From JAKEHA01 sp964560355 (lineage in GTDB: Bacteria > Krumholzibacteriota > Krumholzibacteriia > WVZY01 > JAKEHA01): a stretch of DNA of 37,330 bases. A program made the position numbers and the translations under genes. Location: contig CAZLLI010000022.1 in NCBI GenBank assembly GCA_964560355.1, positions 1 through 37,330 of the forward strand, in the 5' to 3' direction. Positions 15,752 through 21,975 of the stretch are shown piece after piece (the first letter of the stretch is position 1; the number at the start of each line of letters is the position of its first letter). Below the pieces are notes generated by a model. That model was not told the origin of the DNA. It ran no database searches and saw only the letters and a program-made list of their open reading frames with translations.

Positions 15752-17557
15752 ATGAACAGAGAGCACGACGTTCTGACTCCGGAAGTTCGCTTCCATCTGA
15801 TCCGCAAGATGGAGCGGCACAAGGTCATCGCGCTGGCGGGTCCGCGCCTGCTTCCGCACGAGCGCAAGTACCTCGAGTTTCACAGCGTCTCCGGCGTGAT
15901 TCTGTTCGCGCGCAACATCGAGAGCCTCTCGCAGGTGGGCGACCTGATCGGCGGGGTGTGCGAGGAGCTCGCGCGCGAAGGCTTGAACCCGCTCGTCATG
16001 GCCGACCACGAGGGTGACTTCGTGGCCGAATTGCGCCAGATCATCGGCGTGCCGCCCGCGCCGCTCGCCATCGCCGCGGCCGGCGACTTGGACCTCGCGG
16101 CCGAAGTCGCGTACGAGACCGGCACCGCGATGCGCAAGCTCGGCGCCAACGTCGTGCTCGCGCCGGTCGCCGATTGCTACTTCGAGGCGCCCAGCGCCAT
16201 CACGGGGCTGCGCACCTTCGGCGCCGACCCCGAGCGCGTGGCGGCCTTCGTCGAGCAGACCATCGCGGGCTTCCGCACCGCGGGCGTGCTCTCGTGCGCG
16301 AAGCACTTCCCGGGCCACGGTTCCACCGCGGAGGACTCGCACGAAACGCTGCCCGAGATCCGCAAGTCGGCGGAAGCGCTGACGGGCGCGGACTTGGTTC
16401 CGTTCCGGCGCGCGATCGCGGCCGGCGTCGAGCTCATGATGATGTCGCACATCGCCTACCCGATGGGGCGCGAAGAACTCGTGCCCGCCAGCTTCGACGC
16501 GCGCGTCATCCGCGGCATGCTGCGCGGCGAATTGGGCTACGACGGCGTCGTCATCACCGACGCGCTGGAAATGGCCGGTGCGCGTTGGTACGCGTCGGAG
16601 CGCTCGGGCATGGTGACGGGCGGTAACGAGCGCTCGCTGCTCGCCGGCTCCGACCTCTTGCTGCACACGCGTCCGATCCCCGAGCAAGTCCAAGTCGAGC
16701 GCGGCTCCGAGCCGGTCATGTCGATCAACGTGATGGAGACCATCGTGCGCACGCTGGAGAAGATCGTCGACCGCGGCCGTGTCGACGAAAAGCTGGCGGA
16801 GGCGGCCGCCGAGAGCGAGCCCTTGCGCAACATTCTGTCGATCCTCGACGCCTCGGGCGCGCGCGTGACGCAACTCCGCGAGCGCGCGGCGGACCCGCGC
16901 GTGTCGGCGCGCCCCGCGGGCGGCAAGGTGATCGAGCTAAACGCCTACCCGTCGGTGCCGTCGGTGTATCGCGTGGTCGCCGAGCGCAGCGTGTCGGCGG
17001 GCAGCGACTGGTCGCGCTTCGAAGCGCTCGCGCCCGATTCGGCCTACACCGTGGTGCCGGTCGAGTGGTCGCCGAGCGAGACCCTGAAGCGCCAGGACGT
17101 GGCTGGCTTTCTCGACGTGTTGTGCCGCCACTTCCCGCGCTGGCAGCGCGCCCCCATGGTGACCGGCTTCGAGACCGACGAAGAGGGAAACTTGCGCCCG
17201 CAGTTCCAGCGTGAACGCGCCACGGTGGTGGACGCCGCGCGCTTCGCGGGTGGGGGAGCATCCGCGCACTCGCTCGAAGGCGAAGAAATCGTGATCGTGT
17301 TCTCGTCGCGCGGCGCGCCGTCGGAAGAATTCGCGCTCGGACTCTCGGCGCTGGCCGATGCGTATCGTCCCGCGCTGGTCGTCCTCACCGGCTGGGTGGT
17401 CGACGACTGGATTCCGGAAGGAACCCCGACGCTCGTCTCGCTCGGCGCGTCGACGCAAGTCGCGTCCGCGGTCGCGCAAGTGCTCGCGGGAGCGCTCGTC
17501 GCGGAAGGATCGCTCTCCGGTCTGCTCCCCTCCGCGCATCCCCAGTCACCCGCTTAA
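15752..17557 (+). CDS. NagZ-type beta-N-acetylglucosaminidase (GH3) with C-terminal extension
   Basis: The enzyme should remove GlcNAc from GlcNAc-anhydroMurNAc (peptides). The 601-aa protein lacks a signal peptide (MNREHDVLTPEVRFH), so it probably works in the cytoplasm on imported material. The GH3 barrel covers about 20-340: GVILFARNIES, ADHEGDFV (84-91), TGLRTFGADP, CAKHFPGHGSTAEDSH (182-197) and VVITDALEM (267-275). D270 is the likely nucleophile; D195/H197 match the acid/base dyad of NagZ enzymes. Residues ~400-601 form a second domain like the C-terminal region of two-domain NagZ from Firmicutes. Standard single-domain NagZ is ~340 aa. It starts two bases after the SpoIID gene stop and ends the operon. 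Other GH3 activities cannot be fully excluded. Confidence 0.88.
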   Translation: MNREHDVLTPEVRFHLIRKMERHKVIALAGPRLLPHERKYLEFHSVSGVILFARNIESLSQVGDLIGGVCEELAREGLNPLVMADHEGDFVAELRQIIGVPPAPLAIAAAGDLDLAAEVAYETGTAMRKLGANVVLAPVADCYFEAPSAITGLRTFGADPERVAAFVEQTIAGFRTAGVLSCAKHFPGHGSTAEDSHETLPEIRKSAEALTGADLVPFRRAIAAGVELMMMSHIAYPMGREELVPASFDARVIRGMLRGELGYDGVVITDALEMAGARWYASERSGMVTGGNERSLLAGSDLLLHTRPIPEQVQVERGSEPVMSINVMETIVRTLEKIVDRGRVDEKLAEAAAESEPLRNILSILDASGARVTQLRERAADPRVSARPAGGKVIELNAYPSVPSVYRVVAERSVSAGSDWSRFEALAPDSAYTVVPVEWSPSETLKRQDVAGFLDVLCRHFPRWQRAPMVTGFETDEEGNLRPQFQRERATVVDAARFAGGGASAHSLEGEEIVIVFSSRGAPSEEFALGLSALADAYRPALVVLTGWVVDDWIPEGTPTLVSLGASTQVASAVAQVLAGALVAEGSLSGLLPSAHPQSPA

Positions 17558-17584
17558 CGCATTGGAATATAGTGGAATAGGGGA

Positions 17585-17613
17585 TTGACACCGCGCGGTG
17601 TTGCTGCTAGTTT
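17585..17613 (+). promoter_or_regulatory. Promoter of tRNA-Asp
   Basis: TTGACA (17585-17590), a 17-base spacer and TAGTTT (17608-17613), about 40 bases before the tRNA. Confidence 0.65.
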
Positions 17614-17659
17614 AGTGCTCCCGCGCGGAGCACCTCCAAGAATCGCGCGTCCATATTCC

Positions 17660-17736
17660 GGAGCCGTAGTTCAGTTGGTTAGAACGCCTGCCTGTCACGC
17701 AGGAGGTCGCGAGTTCGAGTCTCGTCGGCTCCGCCA
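17660..17736 (+). tRNA. tRNA-Asp (anticodon GTC), CCA encoded
   Basis: Acceptor GGAGCCG (17660-17666) pairs with CGGCTCC (17726-17732). The D stem is GTTC/GAAC, the anticodon stem CCTGC/GCAGG with loop CTGTCAC, and the T stem GCGAG/CTCGT with TTCGAGT. Discriminator G and CCA (17734-17736) are encoded. Its last 18 bases plus the next T recur at 19263-19281, which marks it as an integration site. Confidence 0.96.
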
Positions 17737-17737
17737 T
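17719..17737 (+). repeat. Left attachment-like repeat (3' end of tRNA-Asp)
   Basis: The 19-base gtctcgtcggctccgccat is the T-arm/acceptor 3' end of the tRNA plus one base. It is identical to 19263-19281. Confidence 0.85.
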
Positions 17738-17746
17738 ATTTCAATC

Positions 17747-17779
17747 GAATGCCCTCCGGCATGGTGCCGGGGGGCATTC
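17747..17779 (+). terminator. Terminator-like hairpin directly after tRNA-Asp
   Basis: GAATGCCCTCCGGCA (17747-17761) pairs with TGCCGGGGGGCATTC (17765-17779) around TGG, with one G-T pair, followed by TTGCTTCT. It lies inside the inserted unit. Confidence 0.8.
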
Positions 17780-17818
17780 TTGCTTCTCGTTGGACGAAGA
17801 AAACAGCCCGGGGCGTGC

Positions 17819-17847
17819 TTGACACGCTTTGTACTTTCATTTACGCT
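17819..17847 (+). promoter_or_regulatory. Candidate promoter of the two-gene cargo
   Basis: A perfect TTGACA (17819-17824), 17 bases, then a weak TACGCT (17842-17847). It is placed about 30 bases before the first gene and after the terminator. Confidence 0.4.
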
Positions 17848-17878
17848 TTACTGACTTCAGACGTATATGGAGGTACGT

Positions 17879-18445
17879 ATGAGTACAAAGAAAGCACATT
17901 CGGCTGTCGTTCAGGCGCTCGATGAAGTTCTAGTTGCTCTCGATGGGCTGGAGCAGTCCGACCAGCTCTGGGTACTTCAGACAGTGTGGAGTCGCTTGGG
18001 TATCGCATCCGCCCCGGCCCCAGCTGCAGGCAGCATGGCGCGAGGGCTACCAGCGCCAACTCCGATTTCAGCGATGCCTGCATCAACCGACCCCAAGACG
18101 TTCATCCGACAGAAGGCGCCAATCAACGACGTGCAGCGTGTTGCGTGCTTGGCCTACTTTCTGACGCATGTTCGTGGCACCCCGCACTTCAAGTCGCGCG
18201 ATATTGCTGCCCTAAACACGGACGCAGCGGGTCCGAGGATCAACATGTCGCGGGCAGTCAACAATGCCGCGAACCAAAACCACTATCTTGCTCCTGCCGG
18301 TGGAGGGAAGAAGCAGATAACCTCGAGGGGGGAGGACGTCGTCAACGCGCTTCCCGATCAAGAGGCGGTGAGGGCAGCAGATGTCGATTCACGTCCGGTG
18401 AAGCGGAAGCGGACGGGAGTAAAGAAGGCCTCGAGAAAGGACTAA
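17879..18445 (+). CDS. Unknown protein with predicted winged-helix domain; first gene of the tRNA-Asp insert
   Basis: The ATG at 17879 has GGAGG (17869-17873) five bases upstream; an in-frame ATG at 17867 overlaps that site and is rejected. The 188-aa product has a helical N-terminus (about 5-38, with D-E-V-L-V-A-L-D-G-L-E-Q and LWVLQTVWSRLG), then a Pro/Ala-rich linker (about 40-80). A compact domain follows at about 85-160: NDVQRVACLAYFLTHVRG, TPHFKSRDIAALN, a helix with NMSRAVNNAANQNHYL, and a K-K-Q-I-T-S-R-G-E-D-V-V wing. It reads like a winged helix. The tail is strongly basic (RPVKRKRTGVKKASRKD), suiting nucleic-acid binding. I know similar uncharacterised proteins but no function. It is six bases upstream of the HEPN-like gene, so they form a unit. 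Confidence 0.75.
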   Translation: MSTKKAHSAVVQALDEVLVALDGLEQSDQLWVLQTVWSRLGIASAPAPAAGSMARGLPAPTPISAMPASTDPKTFIRQKAPINDVQRVACLAYFLTHVRGTPHFKSRDIAALNTDAAGPRINMSRAVNNAANQNHYLAPAGGGKKQITSRGEDVVNALPDQEAVRAADVDSRPVKRKRTGVKKASRKD

Positions 18446-18451
18446 CGGGAC

Positions 18452-19213
18452 TTGCGAGCGACCGTGGAGGGAGAGCTTTCAGCAAAGCTGAATCCTAAGT
18501 TGGTTGCGGAGTTGCTGGACGCGCATGCTGAAGTTCGAAGGAACTTCTACCTGGGCGGCTTACGGCTATCCGCGGTCGAGGGAGGGCGATTTTGCGAAGC
18601 TGCGTTTCGCCTCTTGGAGGAGGTATCGACCGGAGCGTTTACACCGTTAGGGAGGCAGTTGGACACCGACCGTATCATTGAACGCCTTCGTGGCCTTGGT
18701 TCATCATCGTACTCCGATTCAATCCGTCTTCACATACCGCGAGCGCTCCGGCTGATTTACGATATCCGAAATAAGCGAGACGCGGCGCACCTCGCGGACG
18801 GAATAGACCCAAACCTTCAGGACGCGACGCTTGTCGTAAGTACTGTTGATTGGGTGCTAGGCGAGTTTCTTCGGCTCTTTCACACGGCTCCGCCCGATAA
18901 GATCCACGGCCTCGTGGAAGATATTGTGACGCGAAGTGCGCCGATTGTTCAAGATTTCGACGGAGCACTTAAGGTATTGAAACCGGACCTAAGCGCGAGT
19001 GATCACTGCCTCGTGCTCTTGTACCATTGCGGAGCGAAGGGGGCGACCTTGGAGGAGCTTGACGGGTGGGTGCGACCGAAAATGCGAAGGAATCTCAGGC
19101 GGACACTGAGGCTCCTGGCGGACCAGAAAGACCTGGTCTATGCGAGCAGCGATCGGTATCGAATCACTCGCCTCGGGGAACGCGAGGTTGAAATACGTCG
19201 GTTGCTCCAGTAG
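18452..19213 (+). CDS. Unknown protein with HEPN-like R-x6-H motif and C-terminal winged helix; second gene of the insert
   Basis: The product is 253 aa from TTG 18452; an in-frame GTG at 18464 (249 aa) is also possible, and neither has a strong ribosome site. Residues ~10-145 are predicted all-helical. Within them, IYDIRNKRDAAHL places R106 and H113 six residues apart with Asn after Arg, matching the R-x4-6-H signature of HEPN ribonucleases, and DPNLQDATLVVSTVDWVLGE follows. Residues ~175-250 look like a winged helix (CLVLLYHCGAKGATLEELDGW, LRRTLRLLADQKDLVY, YRITRLGEREVE). HEPN nucleases are common effectors in abortive-infection and toxin-antitoxin systems; with the basic wHTH partner upstream this could be such a pair. 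The function is inference from one motif, genomic setting and fold guess. Confidence 0.72.
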   Translation: MRATVEGELSAKLNPKLVAELLDAHAEVRRNFYLGGLRLSAVEGGRFCEAAFRLLEEVSTGAFTPLGRQLDTDRIIERLRGLGSSSYSDSIRLHIPRALRLIYDIRNKRDAAHLADGIDPNLQDATLVVSTVDWVLGEFLRLFHTAPPDKIHGLVEDIVTRSAPIVQDFDGALKVLKPDLSASDHCLVLLYHCGAKGATLEELDGWVRPKMRRNLRRTLRLLADQKDLVYASSDRYRITRLGEREVEIRRLLQ

Positions 19214-19262
19214 AGGGACCGTGGTCCAGCACCTCGACGAACATCAGTGCGATTCGATGTAG

Positions 19263-19281
19263 GTCTCGTCGGCTCCGCCAT
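19263..19281 (+). repeat. Right attachment-like repeat (copy of tRNA-Asp 3' end)
   Basis: An exact 19-base copy of 17719-17737. The sequence before it does not continue the tRNA, so it is a fragment created by insertion and not a second tRNA gene. Confidence 0.85.
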
Positions 19282-19290
19282 CATCTAACG

Positions 19291-19332
19291 AAGCGCCCTC
19301 CAACACCACGAGTTGGAGGGTGCTTCTGTTTT
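19291..19332 (+). terminator. Terminator after the right repeat, probably the original tRNA-Asp terminator
   Basis: AAGCGCCCTCCAAC (19291-19304) pairs with GTTGGAGGGTGCTT (19312-19325), with one G-T pair, followed by CTGTTTT. It begins nine bases after the repeat, matching the spacing at the left end. Confidence 0.8.
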
Positions 19333-19406
19333 CGGCCTTGTTAGGTTGTTCCACGCCGACGGCTCCCTCCCAACGCTAACTCCCACCGCTCAACCGAGTT
19401 ATCGAA

Positions 19407-19460
19407 TATCAATATTTGTCTTGCTGATAATCAATAAATCGTGTATTGATAGTCAATATA
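19407..19460 (+). promoter_or_regulatory. A+T-rich promoter with repeated ATCAATA/TATTGAT boxes before the DUF2975 gene
   Basis: TATCAATA (19407-19414), ATCAATA (19430-19436), TATTGATA (19444-19451) and TCAATATA (19453-19460) form direct and inverted copies of one box. TTGCTG (19421-19426), 17 bases and TATTGA (19444-19449) make a plausible promoter inside them. A site of this kind could be the operator of the regulator encoded at 20004 (inference). GGAGG precedes the ATG at 19475. Confidence 0.5.
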
Positions 19461-19474
19461 CGGAGGTGCCTTTC

Positions 19475-20002
19475 ATGTCGAACACAGCCTCGTCCTCCGC
19501 GGCACTGCCAATCGCAAGCGTCGTGCTGCGGATCCTCATTATCGTGAACTGGTCGTTAGTCGCGGTGATTCTCGCCGTGCTGTTCCTGGTTCCAAACGAA
19601 CAATGGATCATGAGCGCATTGAAACTCTCGCCGTCGCCTGACGCGGATCGCGTGGTGCTGGGACTGCGCGCGATCGCGGCTCTCTGCCTGGCCGTGATTC
19701 CACTCCAATACGTCGTTCTCAAGCGGCTGCTGGCGATGGTCGAGACGGTTCGCGCGGGGGATCCGTTCGTCGCCGCCAACGCACGCCGTTTGCAGGTGAT
19801 TGCCTGGACGTTGCTCGCGCTCCAGCTCGTCAGTGTCCTCATCGGCGCGGTCGCCAAGTCGATCTCCACCCCGGAGCATCCGGTCGACATCGACGCCGGC
19901 TTTTCCGTCAACGGATGGCTCGCTGTGCTGCTGACGTTTCTGCTGGCCCGCGTGTTCGCGGAAGGCACGCGCATGCGCGACGACCTGGAAGGGACGGTTT
20001 GA
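19475..20002 (+). CDS. DUF2975 family membrane protein
   Basis: This 175-aa inner-membrane protein has four hydrophobic segments at about residues 13-42 (VVLRILIIVNWSLVAVILAVLFLV), 62-85, 108-132 and 142-160. The pattern, with a loop L-K-R-L-L-A-M-V-E-T-V-R-A-G-D-P-F-V-A-A-N-A-R-R between helices 2 and 3, is that of DUF2975. In this family the gap between helices carries the G-x-P-F-x-x-x-N signature, visible here. The ATG at 19475 is chosen for its GGAGG; longer versions run into the operator region. The next gene, one base after the stop, is the usual YozG-type regulator, so this is the common two-gene DUF2975 module. The role is unknown in the family. Codon use is host-like. Confidence 0.85.
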   Translation: MSNTASSSAALPIASVVLRILIIVNWSLVAVILAVLFLVPNEQWIMSALKLSPSPDADRVVLGLRAIAALCLAVIPLQYVVLKRLLAMVETVRAGDPFVAANARRLQVIAWTLLALQLVSVLIGAVAKSISTPEHPVDIDAGFSVNGWLAVLLTFLLARVFAEGTRMRDDLEGTV

Positions 20003-20003
20003 A

Positions 20004-20231
20004 GTGGCGATCGTCGTCAAGCTCGACGACCTGCTGCACGATCGGCGGATGACGTTGACCGAGCTCGCGGACCGCGTCGGCATGACACTCGCCAACCTGT
20101 CGATCCTCAAGACGGGCAAGGCGCGCGCGATCCGCTTTTCGACACTCGAGGCGATTTGCGAGGTGCTTGCGTGCCAGCCGGGCGACATTCTCCGCTTCGA
20201 ATCGGCGGGGAAGAAGCGATCGTCCAAATGA
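20004..20231 (+). CDS. YozG-type helix-turn-helix (Cro/CI family) regulator
   Basis: This 75-aa DNA-binding protein is one helix-turn-helix domain: VVKLDDLLHDRRMTLTELADRVGM, then TLANLSILKTGKARAIRFSTLEAICEVLACQPGDIL. The recognition helix region is T-L-A-N-L-S-I-L-K. It matches the small regulators that almost always accompany DUF2975 proteins. It starts at a GTG one base after the TGA of the membrane gene, implying coupling. It likely controls its own operon through the ATCAATA boxes at 19407-19460 (inference). The short basic C-terminus (AGKKRSSK) is unremarkable. Confidence 0.92.
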   Translation: MAIVVKLDDLLHDRRMTLTELADRVGMTLANLSILKTGKARAIRFSTLEAICEVLACQPGDILRFESAGKKRSSK

Positions 20232-20311
20232 ACCGGTCAATCGCCGCGCTTCTTGGTGCCGGGTGGTTCTGCCGAGGTCGTGTCCTGGCTTCGGCGCCGA
20301 CGTACTCGGCG

Positions 20312-20340
20312 TTGACACCGGCTAGTGTTCTCAGTAGAGT
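20312..20340 (+). promoter_or_regulatory. Sigma-70-type promoter for the Cys protein / propeller pair
   Basis: TTGACA (20312-20317), a 17-base spacer and TAGAGT (20335-20340), about 35 bases before the ATG at 20382. Confidence 0.65.
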
Positions 20341-20381
20341 GAACAGCTAAGACCGTTCCCACTGTGGCAAGGAGGTTAGAT

Positions 20382-20627
20382 ATGACCAGGCGGATCGTCA
20401 TTGTCCTCTTGCTGGTGTTGTCGATCGGCGCGACGAACTTGGATTCTCCGGCCGCTCCCGCGGGAATGGACAGTTGCACCGCGGCGGTTATCGGGCACGC
20501 GGTGGCTGCTTACAATCTCGCGAACTGCCGTTCCGCTGAACCACCGCAATCGTGCCACTATGAGGAGCTCGCTCACTCTTGGGCGGTCCACCAGGTGCTC
20601 TTGTGGTGCTTTGCCGTAGAGACGTAG
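20382..20627 (+). CDS. Small exported four-cysteine protein, unknown
   Basis: This 81-aa protein starts at an ATG six bases after AAGGAGG (20369-20375); a longer in-frame start at 20364 would overlap that site. Residues 1 to ~27 are a signal peptide (MTRRIVIVLLLVLSIGA...). The mature ~54 residues contain four Cys (C32, C49, C58, C76) and several His and Trp: SCTAAVIGHAVAAYNLANC, PPQSCHYEELAHSWAVHQ, LLWC. Two disulfides or a metal site are possible. The stop overlaps the GTG start of the propeller gene by one base (TAGTG), which argues for coupled translation and a related job. No family is recognised; small proteins of this shape can be peptides awaiting export or partners of the larger protein. 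Confidence 0.65.
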   Translation: MTRRIVIVLLLVLSIGATNLDSPAAPAGMDSCTAAVIGHAVAAYNLANCRSAEPPQSCHYEELAHSWAVHQVLLWCFAVET

Positions 20628-21817
20628 TGCGCCGGCGCGGCGGCTGGTACTTGTTCGCGGTAGTGGTCCCGCTGGGGCTGGCATCCGCCAGTGCGGCAAG
20701 CAGTGTCGATGGGCCGCCGTTGATCTGGTCGGTCTCGGACGATGAGTTGTCGGTGCCCATCGGGACCATCGCGGATGTCGCCGTGGGCGGAGACGGGATC
20801 ACCTACCTGCTCGACACCCAGAACTTCCTAGTACTTCGCATAGACGGCAGCGGCAGAGAGCTTTCACCTCTTGGGCGCCGCGGAGAGGGGCCGGGCGAGT
20901 TCATGCATCCTCGCCTGGTTTCGTCGACGACGCGTGGCGAGTGCGTTGTCATTCAGGACTTCTACTCGCCCGCGGTGTGCCTGGAGCCCAACGGCGATGT
21001 GTGCGCGGGCCCCGATCTCTCCAGCATAAGAGACCGCTTCGCTATCGTTCAGTTTTTCAATGCTCGCACTGATGCAGTCGGTCGGTTTCTCCTGACCGCG
21101 ATGACCACGGATCGAATGCCGGATTCGGCATCCGATTCCGAACGCCTTCGAACGGCGTGGTCCGTGTTCCGACTGGAGGTTAACAGTCGTGCGCCGACCG
21201 TACTGTTCTCCGACCATCCGGAACGCCACGAGCCGGCCACAATAGTGCTCAGCAAGCACGCGGCGTCATACACGGATAGAGGTTGGGACATAAGCGGTAA
21301 GGGTCGCATCGTATTCGCCGATCCGGCGGGTCGCTACCGCGTAACGATTGGACATCCCGCCGACGGAACGAGTCGGCAGTTGGATCTGATGGAGAAACCC
21401 ACGGACGAGGCCGACTTGCGGAGACTCGCCAAGTCAGTCGGGCAGGACGTTGGCGACATCCCGCGCGTCGCATCCGTGTACTGGGTGGACGAGGAGCATT
21501 TCCTCGTCAAGCCGAGCGCTTGCCTTCCGGGTCGTACGCATTCCCGCGGCGGGACGTTCGAGTTGTTCGATGTCGCCGGGAGGTCCGGAGGCAGGGCACA
21601 CCTTGATTGTGATTACGATCCAGATCAGGACTCGTTTTTCCTCCGGTTTGGCACCCTCGTGATTATCAAGGGAGGGAAAGCCGCCACGGACGCGGCCATC
21701 CGCCAAAAGGCGGCCATGATCGGGAAGCCCGCGGACGCTCCACCGGCCGACGACTCGGAGTCAGAGGTCATCCGCGTCCACGCGTACAACCTGGTCGCGC
21801 ACTACGTGCGTCGTTGA
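20627..21817 (+). CDS. Exported 6-bladed beta-propeller-like protein
   Basis: This 396-aa protein begins at GTG 20627, right at the stop of the small Cys protein, and then has an Arg-rich start and hydrophobic core typical of a signal peptide (about 1-24, ending ASA). The motif LGRRGEGPGEFMHP (about residues 82-95), preceded by an NFLVLRIDGSGREL blade, is the hallmark of the BF2528-like 6-bladed propeller family (G-x-G-P-G-E-F). Later blades are diverged (GKGRIVFADPAGRYRV; GGTFELFDVAGRSGG). Such proteins are exported and of unknown function; many are found in FCB-group and related genomes. A longer in-frame start at 20579 would lie inside the upstream gene. Codon use is less G+C-biased than in the operon at 9-17 kb. 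Confidence 0.78.
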   Translation: MRRRGGWYLFAVVVPLGLASASAASSVDGPPLIWSVSDDELSVPIGTIADVAVGGDGITYLLDTQNFLVLRIDGSGRELSPLGRRGEGPGEFMHPRLVSSTTRGECVVIQDFYSPAVCLEPNGDVCAGPDLSSIRDRFAIVQFFNARTDAVGRFLLTAMTTDRMPDSASDSERLRTAWSVFRLEVNSRAPTVLFSDHPERHEPATIVLSKHAASYTDRGWDISGKGRIVFADPAGRYRVTIGHPADGTSRQLDLMEKPTDEADLRRLAKSVGQDVGDIPRVASVYWVDEEHFLVKPSACLPGRTHSRGGTFELFDVAGRSGGRAHLDCDYDPDQDSFFLRFGTLVIIKGGKAATDAAIRQKAAMIGKPADAPPADDSESEVIRVHAYNLVAHYVRR

Positions 21818-21975
21818 CGGGTTGGTCCCGGCCTCCATCTGCAGGTGATCACTTTGCGGTGCCGCTTACCGTTCGTGCGGAAGATGTAGGGCGCTTCGGC
21901 ATCGTAAGCCGTGCTATCATTAATAACGTCGCCGCCCTGCAACCATCGTCCCTGTTCCCGAACGGCGGTCCGGAA

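Larger units (their letters stand above)
17719..19281. mobile_element. Small tRNA-Asp-inserted element carrying a two-gene cargo and no integrase
   Basis: A 19-base direct repeat (17719-17737 and 19263-19281) brackets a 1.54-kb unit. It contains its own terminator right behind the tRNA, a promoter, and two genes (17879-18445 and 18452-19213) whose codon use is visibly less G+C-biased at third positions than that of the flanks. After the right repeat another terminator hairpin stands at nearly the same distance as after the left one, as expected if the original tRNA terminator was pushed downstream by insertion. No integrase, transposase or their remains are visible. Insertion at the tRNA 3' end is typical of tyrosine-recombinase elements, so this would have been mobilised in trans or has lost its integrase (inference). 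Confidence 0.7.

Noticed and set aside
17867..17881. ATG at 17867 as the start of the first insert gene.
   Set aside because: It overlaps the GGAGG that is ideally spaced for the ATG at 17879, and there is no ribosome site upstream of it.
19263..19281. Second tRNA-Asp gene or tRNA pseudogene.
   Set aside because: Only the last 18 tRNA bases plus one are present and nothing upstream forms the other arms. It is better explained as an attachment repeat.
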